IMG/VR virus record: IMGVR_UViG_3300044716_000419
Location: 1-34,657 of that record
Source: a virus
Length of the DNA: 34,657 bases
Reading direction: 5' to 3' (one strand)
Below the pieces are notes generated by a model. The model searched no databases, was not told the DNA's origin, and saw only the letters and a program-made list of their open reading frames with translations. Positions 23,940-30,570 of this stretch are shown piece after piece. Each line of letters opens with the position of its first letter. Position 1 is the first letter of the stretch. A program made the position numbers and the translations under genes.

Positions 23940-24140
23940 CTATTTCTTATTCGTAGGCTTGTCGGGCGGCTTCGGATCACCAGGCATCAATTCGAACGCC
24001 TCGGGCGAGTCGCCGATAATCTGGTGATAGATATCGCATTTCGAGAACGCGCAAGTAATCGCGAAGTAGCGCCTGGCGTCTGGCGACTGGTGAGGCGCGC
24101 ACCCCGCCAGGAGTGCCAGGACCACCAGGGCGGCCCTCAT
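23940..24140 (-). CDS. Small lipoprotein (66 aa)
   Basis: The start ATG overlaps the Cro-like gene stop as ATGA. The N-terminus 'MRAALVVLALLAGCAP' is a classical lipoprotein signal with lipobox LAGC, so lipid attachment at Cys14 is expected. The mature part has two further cysteines ('ITCAFSKCDIYHQ') and a Pro/Lys-rich tail. Being expressed with the early leftward genes, it may alter the envelope of the infected or lysogenic cell, for example as a superinfection exclusion factor. That is inference. The larger reading frame that contains it is artefactual. Confidence 0.66.
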   Translation of the reverse strand: MRAALVVLALLAGCAPHQSPDARRYFAITCAFSKCDIYHQIIGDSPEAFELMPGDPKPPDKPTNKK

Positions 24141-24406
24141 GCGTTCGCTCTCACGTTGAGCGCGGTCAGGAACTCGCCAGGGATCAGGTCGGCCGGCGTG
24201 AGAGTGATCCCTCTCTCGCGTGCGGCCCGAATGATTGGCCGCCATTGGCGCATGGGGATCGCGCCGCCGGTCCCGCCGTCGTCGCGTGAGCGGAACCATA
24301 GCGTCACGGTCGCCCGGTGGATACCGGCCGCCTCGGCGAGCGCCGACCGGGTCCCGAACAGGGCGACCAGGCGTTCGGCCGGTAATTGAGACGTTGAAGT
24401 TCGCAA
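24137..24406 (-). CDS. Cro-like helix-turn-helix regulator
   Basis: This 89-residue DNA-binding protein has a helix-turn-helix in 'RSALAEAAGIHRATVTLWF' (about 20-38) and a helical C-terminal part. It starts with TTG, supported by AGGAGA five bases upstream. It is the first gene of the leftward early operon, divergently arranged from the repressor, the place occupied by Cro-type switches. It would repress the repressor gene, favouring lytic growth. A promoter and a palindrome for mutual control lie in the shared region. Confidence 0.78.
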   Translation of the reverse strand: MRTSTSQLPAERLVALFGTRSALAEAAGIHRATVTLWFRSRDDGGTGGAIPMRQWRPIIRAARERGITLTPADLIPGEFLTALNVRANA

Positions 24407-24450
24407 AGTGGTCTCCTGGATTCGGGTAGTGTTGCGTTTCTCTTGCCGTT

Positions 24451-24479
24451 AGTTTAGGCTTTCTCCTCGCGTTGTACAA
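24451..24479 (-). promoter_or_regulatory. Leftward early promoter
   Basis: On the minus strand TTGTAC (24479-24474) and TAAACT (24456-24451) are separated by exactly 17 bases, a good sigma-70 layout, and lie 45 bases ahead of the Cro-like start. The -35 box is embedded in the palindrome at 24471-24480, so repressor binding there would block polymerase. Confidence 0.55.
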
Positions 24480-24480
24480 C
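24471..24480. promoter_or_regulatory. Palindromic operator candidate GTTGTACAAC
   Basis: This ten-base perfect palindrome lies in the intergenic region between the divergent repressor and Cro-like genes and covers the -35 box of the leftward promoter. A dimeric repressor would be expected to bind here. No second copy was found by eye. Confidence 0.5.
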
Positions 24481-24498
24481 CATAAACGAACCGAACGA

Positions 24499-25095
24499 AT
24501 GACGAACGAAGTCGATACGGCCGCCCTCCAGGGCAGGATCCGGGACCTGAAACTCACGCAGCGCGCCCTCGCCGACCACCTGGGGGCGGACGCGGCCACC
24601 GTCTCGATGCTCCTGCGAGGCAAGCGCCGGATCACGCCGGCCGAGGCCAAACAGATCGCCGGGTTCCTGAAGTTGCCGATCGGCGAGGTCCTGCGTCTCT
24701 TTGGCGTGGACGTCTCCGAGGACCCGAAGGTCCCGATCATTGGCCATTGCACCACCGAGGGACTGGTCACGCTCCTGGCTCCTGGCGCGCAGGACCGGGC
24801 GGCCGGTCCGGCCGATCTCCCGCGCGACGCTCGAGCGATCCAGGTACGCGCCCCCTTCGCACCAGGCGACGGATGGATCCTGTTCTGCGAAGGGACTCAG
24901 AGCGACCCGAGCGAGAACCTGGGTCGCCTATGCCTGGCGGCCACCGCCACCGGCGAACTGACTATCGGCGTGATCGCCCGCGGGTATCAATCCGGCCGGT
25001 TCAACATTACGACGCGTTTCTTCACCCTGGGCGCGCCCCTCGAGAATCTCTCCCTGGTCTGGGCGTCGCGCGTGCTTTGGATCCGCCCCAGTTAA
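24499..25095 (+). CDS. CI-like repressor without autocleavage residues
   Basis: The 198-residue protein has an N-terminal XRE-type helix-turn-helix ('LTQRALADHLGADAATVSM', then 'LRGKRRITPAEAKQIAGFL') and a C-terminal half laid out like an S24 domain, with a 'VPIIGH' start and a beta-rich body. The usual 'GDSM' serine and the later lysine pair expected for RecA-stimulated self-cleavage are not visible, so induction may not use LexA-like cleavage. I chose ATG at 24499; a TTG start at 24472 would lie within the operator palindrome. It is the first gene of the rightward side and should maintain lysogeny. Confidence 0.75.
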   Translation: MTNEVDTAALQGRIRDLKLTQRALADHLGADAATVSMLLRGKRRITPAEAKQIAGFLKLPIGEVLRLFGVDVSEDPKVPIIGHCTTEGLVTLLAPGAQDRAAGPADLPRDARAIQVRAPFAPGDGWILFCEGTQSDPSENLGRLCLAATATGELTIGVIARGYQSGRFNITTRFFTLGAPLENLSLVWASRVLWIRPS

Positions 25096-25151
25096 TAGCT
25101 TTACGCTATCAATATAATCGGTTTCGATTAGTATTTATTTTGTTCGATACG

Positions 25152-25180
25152 TTGAGAATCCCTCAATTCCATGATCTAAT
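25152..25180 (+). promoter_or_regulatory. Rightward promoter for the recombination operon
   Basis: TTGAGA (25152-25157) and TCTAAT (25175-25180) are separated by 17 bases, in an AT-rich gap after the repressor gene, pointing to the rightward genes that start at 25228. A small inverted repeat CGGG-AATTAA-CCCG lies just downstream (25189-25202) and could be an operator. A second possible -10 box TATAAT occurs at 25113. Confidence 0.6.
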
Positions 25181-25227
25181 CTTTTTAACGGGAATTAACC
25201 CGCAAACCAAAACTAAGGAACGAAAAA

Positions 25228-25443
25228 ATGAAAGGGATCGTAATCGGAATAGCGTTTCTCCTCGGCGTGTCTTACCTGACCACATCAGACTGGGCCGACG
25301 CCGCCGTCACGGAAATGACGAAACCCGCTCCGACCTCGGCCGCCGAACGGGACTACACCGTTTGCAAATTGCAGTTAGACCTGGCCGACCCGTTCGTGAC
25401 CCGCGGGAAAGTGTTTTCCGTTTGCGGCTCGGCCCCTAAGTAA
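25228..25443 (+). CDS. Small exported or membrane-anchored protein (71 aa)
   Basis: The N-terminus 'MKGIVIGIAFLLGVSYL' is a short signal or anchor sequence, followed by a polar domain with two cysteines ('YTVCKLQLDLADPF' and 'FSVCGSAPK') that could form a disulphide bond. An AAGGA site precedes the ATG. It is the first gene after the rightward promoter. No family was recognised. An envelope or periplasmic role, for instance in superinfection control, is plausible but unproven. Confidence 0.62.
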   Translation: MKGIVIGIAFLLGVSYLTTSDWADAAVTEMTKPAPTSAAERDYTVCKLQLDLADPFVTRGKVFSVCGSAPK

Positions 25444-25451
25444 TCGCCGCT

Positions 25452-25637
25452 ATGAAAATCGCCGCCCTCCTCGCCGTGTTGCTCTTGTCTGGATGCGCCG
25501 GTATGCCGCGCGCCTATACGGACCACATTCCGGCGTTCAATCCCCCAAGCGATCCCTATCAGCGATATCTGCTCGAGAGCGAGCGCCGTCGCATCATTTA
25601 CCGGGCGTTTCACCCGGTCCGTCGTCATCGTCATTAA
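25452..25637 (+). CDS. Small lipoprotein (61 aa)
   Basis: The N-terminus 'MKIAALLAVLLLSGCAG' is a lipoprotein signal with lipobox LSGC and lipidation expected at Cys15. The mature part carries 'PSDPYQRYLLESERRRIIYR' and ends in a basic His/Arg tail. It begins eight bases after the preceding stop, without a strong ribosome site, so it is probably translation-coupled. It may be a second envelope-modifying protein of the early operon or a spanin-like outer membrane component; no partner spanin was found. Confidence 0.62.
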   Translation: MKIAALLAVLLLSGCAGMPRAYTDHIPAFNPPSDPYQRYLLESERRRIIYRAFHPVRRHRH

Positions 25638-25661
25638 CCACCACAACCAAGAGAGAAAGAA

Positions 25662-26399
25662 ATGGCCTTTAACCTTGCCAGTATCAGTAAAACGAAACAA
25701 ATGCGCGCCCCCCGGATCCTCCTGGCCGGCGTCCCCAAGGTCGGGAAATCGACCTTCGCGGCCGGCGCGCCGAACCCGATCGTCATCCGCACCGAGGACG
25801 GCCTGGACGGTGTCGACGTGAGCGCGTTTCCCCTCGCCGAGACTTACGAGGACGTCCTCTCCGCGATCGATACCCTCACGAACGAGGATCACGACTTCGA
25901 GACCGTGGTCCTGGACTCGACCGACTGGCTCGAACCGCTCTTGTGGGCTTACGTCTGCAAGAAAAACAAATGGGACAACATCGAGGCCGCCGGCTACGGG
26001 AAGGGATACGTCGCGGCCGCCGACGAGTGGCGAAACTTGATCGAGCGCCTGGAGATCCTGCGCGCCAAACGAAATATGGCCGTGATCCTAATCTCTCACG
26101 TCTCGATCAAACGCATCGAGGACCCAATGACTGAGGGATACGATTCCTACGTCTTAAAGACGAACGCCAAGGCCTCCGCGATCCTCGAGGAGTACGCCGA
26201 CGTCGTCGGATTCGCCGCCCACCGCGTCGCCGTAAGAAAGACGGACGCCGGGTTCGGCCAGAAACAAAATAAGGCCCTGAAAACGGGCGACCGAGTTCTC
26301 CACCTGGAACCTAGTCCGGCCTATCCCTCCGGGACTCGGTTCGGGTTCGAGGACTGCGACCTTACCTGGGAGGCCCTGGCCAACCAGTTCCCCGCGTGA
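25662..26399 (+). CDS. Sak4-like single-strand annealing/RecA-like ATPase (AAA_24 type)
   Basis: The 245-residue product is a P-loop ATPase with Walker A 'GVPKVGKST' at 23-31 and Walker B 'TVVLDS' at 81-86. The phrase 'ISHVSIKRIEDPMTEGYDSY' matches AAA_24/Sak4 family members. In phages these act in recombination-dependent repair or replication, usually beside a DUF669 SSB and a nuclease, as seen here. The gene lies just after two small exported-protein genes, with a purine-rich leader before the ATG. The assignment to Sak4-like is strong by motif and neighbours; the exact biochemistry in this phage is inferred. Confidence 0.85.
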   Translation: MAFNLASISKTKQMRAPRILLAGVPKVGKSTFAAGAPNPIVIRTEDGLDGVDVSAFPLAETYEDVLSAIDTLTNEDHDFETVVLDSTDWLEPLLWAYVCKKNKWDNIEAAGYGKGYVAAADEWRNLIERLEILRAKRNMAVILISHVSIKRIEDPMTEGYDSYVLKTNAKASAILEEYADVVGFAAHRVAVRKTDAGFGQKQNKALKTGDRVLHLEPSPAYPSGTRFGFEDCDLTWEALANQFPA

Positions 26400-26440
26400 C
26401 CCAGTAGTTAACTAAACCACAACCCATAGGAATTAACCAA

Positions 26441-26902
26441 ATGAAAACCTCTTTCGAGTTCGACCCCTCAACCATTGAACCCGCCGAACAGTTCGAGCGC
26501 GGACCGATCCCTCCTGGGACGTATGCCGCGAGCATTCTCGACGCCGAACTTAAGGACACGAAGTCGGGATCCGGCCAGTACATAAACGTCACGCTCGAGA
26601 TCACGACCGGCGACTTCTCAGGCCGGCGCGTCTGGCACGTCCTGAACGTGGTCAACCAGTCGGCCCAGGCCGAGTCGATCGGTCGCCAGGAACTCGCGGG
26701 ACTTTGCTCCGCGATTGGCCTGGACAAAATGAAACACATCGAGGACTTGATCGGCCATGACGTCCAGGTCGAGATCGGGATCGATAAAAAGGACGCGACC
26801 AGGAACCGGGTCTATGGATACAAGGCCGGCGCGAAGGCCGCACCGAAGGCGGCCCCACAACCCGCCCAGGCGTCCGCCGCTCCTCGCAAGGCGTGGAAGT
26901 AA
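26441..26902 (+). CDS. DUF669 ssDNA-binding protein
   Basis: The 153-residue protein resembles DUF669, a phage family that serves as an ssDNA-binding protein partnered with Sak4-type ATPases. It shows 'PAEQFERGPIPPGTYAASI' at the N-terminal side, 'GQYINVTLEITTGDFSGRRVWHVL' (quoted in part) and a C-terminal linker rich in Ala, Pro and Lys. An AGGA site precedes the ATG. It lies between the ATPase and the nuclease genes, forming a typical recombination set. A hairpin follows its stop. Confidence 0.85.
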   Translation: MKTSFEFDPSTIEPAEQFERGPIPPGTYAASILDAELKDTKSGSGQYINVTLEITTGDFSGRRVWHVLNVVNQSAQAESIGRQELAGLCSAIGLDKMKHIEDLIGHDVQVEIGIDKKDATRNRVYGYKAGAKAAPKAAPQPAQASAAPRKAWK

Positions 26903-26907
26903 CCCCC

Positions 26908-26928
26908 AGGCCCGCCTCGCGCGGGCCT
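26908..26928 (+). terminator. Hairpin after the ssDNA-binding gene
   Basis: AGGCCCGC and GCGGGCCT form an eight-base-pair perfect stem with a five-base loop, just after the stop. No U-tract follows and the next gene starts 18 bases later, so it may attenuate rather than terminate, or separate expression levels of SSB and downstream genes. Confidence 0.52.
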
Positions 26929-26945
26929 ATTCGTGAGACCGAACC

Positions 26946-27119
26946 ATGGAAGATCGCATTCTCTGTTCGGCGTGCCAGTCCCGCCGACTATTAAAAAACA
27001 TGACCAAGATTCAGCGCGGAAAGATCCGCCGGTGGATCTGTAACGAGTGCCAGGAAAAGATCAGCGTATCCATTTATCAAAGGAAACCAAAAAATGAGCG
27101 AACCAGTAAAAGTGAGTGA
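26946..27119 (+). CDS. Small zinc-ribbon-like protein (57 aa)
   Basis: Two CxxC pairs, 'CSAC' (7-10) and 'CNEC' (32-35), form a compact four-cysteine zinc ribbon, with basic residues between and after them ('KIQRGKIRRW', 'YQRKPKNERTSK'), suggesting nucleic-acid binding. The frame overlaps the next gene by 26 bases. It lies between DUF669 and the nuclease and is probably an accessory DNA-processing factor. There is no stronger family match. Confidence 0.62.
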   Translation: MEDRILCSACQSRRLLKNMTKIQRGKIRRWICNECQEKISVSIYQRKPKNERTSKSE

Positions 27120-27264
27120 TATCGACAAATTGAACCGGCCGATCTGGCCAGGGTTCACCCTGAAGGACTGCGCCCGTCGGGAAGGCTCCCTCGAGATCCT
27201 GGACGCGCCCAGTCGCATCCATGGGACCCTGTTCTATCCCGACGGCCGCATGGTGAAAGCATGA
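27094..27264 (+). CDS. Small unknown protein (56 aa)
   Basis: The frame starts at the ATG at 27094, with AAGGA nearby, and ends with a four-base overlap (ATGA) onto the nuclease gene, supporting a real translated gene. The product includes 'LNRPIWPGFTLKDCARREG' and 'APSRIHGTLFYPDGRMV', a small beta-rich domain. No known family was recognised. It may be part of the recombination set by context only. Confidence 0.55.
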   Translation: MSEPVKVSDIDKLNRPIWPGFTLKDCARREGSLEILDAPSRIHGTLFYPDGRMVKA

Positions 27265-28430
27265 CGCCGATCCCTGAACGCTCAAACACCACCGCCCAGG
27301 CGATCGTGAAGTGGTGGGGAAAGAAACCCCAGGGGAACCGCCCCCACCTGGGCGCGTCGCAGATCGGGAAGTCGTGTTCGCGCGCGCTCTGGTACTCGTT
27401 CCGGTGGGCTAAGACTCCGGCCTTCGAGGGTCGTATGCTGCGCCTGTTCGACCGCGGGAACCTCGAGGAAACCAGGTTCGTCGACGAGTTGCGCGCGATC
27501 GGCGTCGAGGTCTGGGACCTGGACCCGGACACGAACAAACAGATCCGCATCGAGGCCGTGAATGGTCACTTCGCGGGTTCGTGCGACGGAGTGGCGAAAG
27601 GTCTCCCGGAGGCCCCGAAGACCGCCGCCGTCCTGGAGTTCAAGACTCACGGAGACAAGTCGTTTACGACCCTGGAATCGAAAGGCGTCCAGGTCGCGAA
27701 ACCGGAGCATTACGCCCAGGTCCAGGTCTACATGAAGTTCCTCGAACTGGACCGCGCGCTCTACCTGGCGGTCAACAAAAACACCGACGCGCTCTATTCC
27801 GAGTGGGTCAAGTTCGACGCGGACGCGGCCGACCGCCTGGTCGCGAAGGCCGAGGCGATCATTAACGCGACGACGCCCCCCGAGCGTATGTCAGACGATC
27901 GGGATTTTTTCGAGTGCCGGTGGTGCGACTTTAAGGATCTCTGTCACGGCCAGGCAGTCGCCGAGGTGAACTGTCGGACGTGTTGCCATGCCTCGCCCGT
28001 TGAGAATGCCTCCTGGCGTTGCGAGAACCATAATCGGATCATCGCCGAAAAGGTTCAACGTGAGGCGTGCGACGACCACATCTATATCCCGCCCTTGATT
28101 CCGTTCGCGCTCCCGATCGACGGAGGCAATGGCTCGATCACTTACCAGGTGAAAGGCGCGGACCGCACGTTCACCAATAGCGCGACGCCGGGCCATTACA
28201 AGAGTCGAGAGATTTTCCTCCTGGATCCTTCGCTCCTGGGCGATAAATTGGTCGACGACATGAAGGAGATTTTCGGCGCGGAGGTCACGGCCGGGAACTC
28301 GCTCGCGGAAATGCCCGACGACCTGGAGGCCGTGTACGCGGAGGACAAGTCGCCGGCCGGTAAGAAAGCGAAAAAGGAGATCGAGAAAAACAAGGCGTCG
28401 ATCGCCGCCTTAAAGGGAATGAAACCATGA
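27261..28430 (+). CDS. Cas4-like PD-(D/E)XK exonuclease with an iron-sulphur cysteine pattern
   Basis: The 389-residue protein has the nuclease signature D109 in 'FAGSCDGV', E126-x-K128 in 'VLEFKTH', and 'YAQVQVYM' (Y151, Q153), as in RecB/Cas4-type PD-(D/E)XK nucleases. C39, C219, C222 and C228 are spaced as in the 4Fe-4S cluster of Cas4 and AddB proteins. A second cluster (C238, C241, C242, C254) may bind zinc. The C-terminal half has a Lys-rich end. It probably acts as the exonuclease that makes single-stranded ends for Sak4/DUF669 annealing. Gene order fits; activity and cofactor are inferred. Confidence 0.8.
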   Translation: MTPIPERSNTTAQAIVKWWGKKPQGNRPHLGASQIGKSCSRALWYSFRWAKTPAFEGRMLRLFDRGNLEETRFVDELRAIGVEVWDLDPDTNKQIRIEAVNGHFAGSCDGVAKGLPEAPKTAAVLEFKTHGDKSFTTLESKGVQVAKPEHYAQVQVYMKFLELDRALYLAVNKNTDALYSEWVKFDADAADRLVAKAEAIINATTPPERMSDDRDFFECRWCDFKDLCHGQAVAEVNCRTCCHASPVENASWRCENHNRIIAEKVQREACDDHIYIPPLIPFALPIDGGNGSITYQVKGADRTFTNSATPGHYKSREIFLLDPSLLGDKLVDDMKEIFGAEVTAGNSLAEMPDDLEAVYAEDKSPAGKKAKKEIEKNKASIAALKGMKP

Positions 28431-28912
28431 GTTACATAATCGGATTCGACCCAGGCCTGGATGGCGCGTTTACGGTCCTGGATAAGTTCGGCGATATCGT
28501 CGACGTGTTCGATATGCCGACCGTCGAGGTCAAGGTCGGCTCGAGCATGAAACGCCAGGTCGCCCCCCATGCGATCGTGGCCGAACTGCGTTTATTCGCG
28601 CGTGACCCTTGTCAGGCGATCATCGAGAAAGTGGCCGCCCGTCCTGGCCAGGGTACGGCCTCGATGTTCGGGTTCGGCCGCTCGGCCGGGATCCTCGAGG
28701 GAGTCCTGGCCGGAATGCTTATTCCGTATCGCCTGGTCACGCCCCAGGTCTGGATGAAATCGCTAAAACTCGCCCAGGGGAAAGGCGCGTCGCGTCAGCG
28801 CGCTATGGAGTTATTCCCGGAACAGGCCGATCGGTTTAAACGCGTAAAGGACGACGGCCGCTCCGATAGCGCGCTGATTGCCTTGTACGGATATGGGGAG
28901 TCGATTAAATGA
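28427..28912 (+). CDS. RuvC-like Holliday junction resolvase
   Basis: The 161-residue product keeps the RuvC active-site layout: D8 in 'IIGFDPGLDG', E67 in 'AIIEKVAARPG', and D142/D143 with D147 in 'KDDGRSDSALIALYG'. It would cut branched DNA formed during recombination-linked replication or before packaging. Start and stop overlap their neighbours as ATGA on both sides, showing tight co-translation with the nuclease and the HTH gene. No unusual features. Confidence 0.9.
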   Translation: MSYIIGFDPGLDGAFTVLDKFGDIVDVFDMPTVEVKVGSSMKRQVAPHAIVAELRLFARDPCQAIIEKVAARPGQGTASMFGFGRSAGILEGVLAGMLIPYRLVTPQVWMKSLKLAQGKGASRQRAMELFPEQADRFKRVKDDGRSDSALIALYGYGESIK

Positions 28913-29136
28913 GTCTAATGCTTACGGCCTATCTGCTCGAGAAATACGGCCCCAGGCTCGGCATGGAGGAGGTGGCCGAGGTCCTTCGGATCTCGAAAGG
29001 GAACCTCACGAACCGGCTCTATCGCGGAGAGATCACGCTCCCGACGTACCTGGACGGAGGTCGTCGGTTTTGTGCCGCGGAGGATCTCGCGGCTTACCTG
29101 GGTCGATTGCGTGAAACTGCTCGGGCCGAAGGTTAG
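28909..29136 (+). CDS. PrtN/excisionase-like helix-turn-helix protein
   Basis: The 75-residue product resembles the pyocin activator PrtN and AlpA-like/excisionase group in size and layout. It has an N-terminal 'MSLMLTAYLLEKYGPRLGM' helix, a putative helix-turn-helix with 'EVLRISKGNLTNRLYRGEI', and a conserved-looking 'LPTYLDGGRRFCAAEDLAAYL'. It is the last gene of the rightward operon and converges on the integrase gene, overlapping its 3' end by 104 bases. That position suggests a directionality factor (Xis) or a regulator of the integrase. A role as activator is equally possible. Confidence 0.6.
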   Translation: MSLMLTAYLLEKYGPRLGMEEVAEVLRISKGNLTNRLYRGEITLPTYLDGGRRFCAAEDLAAYLGRLRETARAEG

Positions 29137-30100
29137 TGTATCGCTTGAGCATGGACCAGGATCGATGGCCCGAGACCATGGCCACCTGTTCGATCGTGTA
29201 CCCCAGTTCGAACAACCTGGAGACCGCCTCATGGCGCAGATCGTGGAAATGAAGGTCCTCGATGCGCGCGATCTTGCACGCGAGGAGGAAATGGTCCGAG
29301 ATCCATTCCGGCGAGACCGGAAAGATCGGGCCGTCGCCCTTGGCCTGGAGCATGAGGATCTCGAGCGCGTTCCCCAGGAGCGGGATCACGTCCGTATGCC
29401 CTTCGCGCTGTCTAGGGTGCTTACGGTCGCGGATCGTGAGGAGGCGTTTCTCCTGGTCGACGTCGCGCCATTCCAGGCGCACGAACTCGCCTCGCCTCAT
29501 GCACGTTAGGACCGCCAGGTCGTAGATATCGCGCAGCATGGCCGGCATGACCGCGCGCAGGGCCGTCTCCTCCTCGCTCGAGACCCGGCGCTCGCGTGCC
29601 TTGCCAGGGCCGACTAGGGCCAGGTGATCCAGGAGTGGCCGCGCCTGGGCGACAGGGTCCCCCCAGTCCTCGCCGAGCGTGATCCGCGCGTACTTGAGCG
29701 CGGTCCCCAATTTCGAGACCTCCATCCCGATCGTGTACGGTCCCGCGCCGTCTTTCTTGCGCTTGGTGCAATACTGCGCGATTCGTTTGGGCGTGAGGTT
29801 CGCGACCCGATCGTCGCCGAGTTCGCGCTCGAGGTGTCGCAGCATATAGACCTCGTTCGATTGAGGCTCGATCGGCCGCGCCCCCATTTCCCGGAGTTCC
29901 TGGTACGCCTCGATCGCCTGGGCGACGGTCGCACCGTTCGGGGCCGTGGGAGACCTTCCCAGGTCGATCGCGCTCTCGGCCTGGCGTGCGAACCTGTCCG
30001 CCTCGTTGCGGGTCTTGAACGTCTTACAGATAGACTTCGCGCCCTTGCGACGCACCAGGACGCGGAAGGTCCCGGCTTTGGTTTCTGAGATCGTGGCCAT
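29033..30100 (-). CDS. int: Tyrosine recombinase integrase
   Basis: I use the ATG at 30100 (355 residues, 'MATISETKAGTF'); a GTG 15 codons upstream is possible. The N-terminal arm-binding domain and core-binding domain precede a complete catalytic set: R202 in 'TCMRRGEF', K227 in 'DRKHPRQREGH', H286-x-x-R289 in 'HDLRHEAV', H312 in 'VSGHRSW' and Y321 in 'LKRYTNL'. It should integrate and excise the phage genome. Directly upstream lie repeats and a tRNA-like segment that form a candidate attP. The gene runs against the rightward operon and its 3' end overlaps the PrtN-like gene. Confidence 0.93.
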   Translation of the reverse strand: MATISETKAGTFRVLVRRKGAKSICKTFKTRNEADRFARQAESAIDLGRSPTAPNGATVAQAIEAYQELREMGARPIEPQSNEVYMLRHLERELGDDRVANLTPKRIAQYCTKRKKDGAGPYTIGMEVSKLGTALKYARITLGEDWGDPVAQARPLLDHLALVGPGKARERRVSSEEETALRAVMPAMLRDIYDLAVLTCMRRGEFVRLEWRDVDQEKRLLTIRDRKHPRQREGHTDVIPLLGNALEILMLQAKGDGPIFPVSPEWISDHFLLACKIARIEDLHFHDLRHEAVSRLFELGYTIEQVAMVSGHRSWSMLKRYTNLRPEQFHAIDPGKPRDPPRHKTDDLRPGTSGA

Positions 30101-30104
30101 GTAC

Positions 30105-30314
30105 TGATACGTTGATACGCGAGGGAGTACAAAAGTATCACGCACCAGGCGAACCGAGTGATCTCGAGTGGTAGAAAGTGCTTGATTTCTCGGGGTCGAC
30201 GCCCTAGGATGACCCCCTCGCCTCCGTAGCTCAAGGGCTAGGAAAGCGAGGATCCATGCGGGTCTCAGGCCGGGCGTATCGCGAAAAATATCACTCGTCC
30301 GGCCTGGCGTATCA
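30105..30314. other. Candidate attP region
   Basis: GCCTCCGTAGCTCAAGGGC (30220-30238) looks like the 5' end of a tRNA gene, with acceptor and D-arm, but the rest of a tRNA is absent. It is flanked by TGATACG at 30105 and 30113, AGTATCA at 30134, CGTATCG at 30275 and CGTATCA at 30308, suitable as integrase arm sites on both sides. Two inverted repeats, GGGGTC/GACCCC (30192-30216) and CAGGCCGG/CCGGCCTG (30266-30306), also occur. The 166-base gap 30146-30311 contains no gene. The core limits remain unknown. Confidence 0.6.
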
Positions 30315-30551
30315 CTTCGCCGGTGGAGTTGCCTCGCCGGCCTTGCGTGCCTGGCCTGCGCGAACGACGTTGTCGACGACGCGGATCCATTGACCGCCAG
30401 GGCAGACGTCCGTCGCGGTCGGCGTGTAGACGCCCCCGAGTTCCTTGCAGAGTGCCTCCTGGTTGCCGGTGGCCACCGCCGCCGGGACCAGGAACGGCCC
30501 CAGGATCATCGCGGCCAGGGCGTTTGCTACGTTCAGAGCGATTTCAGTCAT
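30312..30551 (-). CDS. Small membrane or exported protein after the tail-fibre genes (79 aa)
   Basis: A hydrophobic segment covers about residues 10-27 ('ALAAMILGPFLVPAAVA'), ending with an AVA|TG-like signal peptidase site. The rest holds two cysteines ('EALCKELGG', 'TDVCPGGQW') and a basic end. GGAGAA precedes the ATG. It is the last gene of the late unit, a position often used for lysis functions. It could be an exported protein or a holin-like protein; topology and sequence do not decide. No endolysin lies beside it. Confidence 0.58.
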   Translation of the reverse strand: MTEIALNVANALAAMILGPFLVPAAVATGNQEALCKELGGVYTPTATDVCPGGQWIRVVDNVVRAGQARKAGEATPPAK

Positions 30552-30570
30552 GGTGGGTTCTCCGTTGTGG

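Noticed and set aside
23842-24027. 61-codon plus-strand frame
   Set aside because: No ribosome site, runs antisense into the lipoprotein gene, and would stand alone against the leftward operon.
23940-24770. 276-codon minus-strand frame
   Set aside because: It crosses the Cro gene and the start of the repressor gene in an improbable frame; only its last 66 codons, a clear lipoprotein, are accepted.
30219-30290. Complete tRNA gene
   Set aside because: The 5' acceptor and D-arm look tRNA-like, but no anticodon stem-loop with T33, no T-arm and no matching 3' acceptor could be folded.
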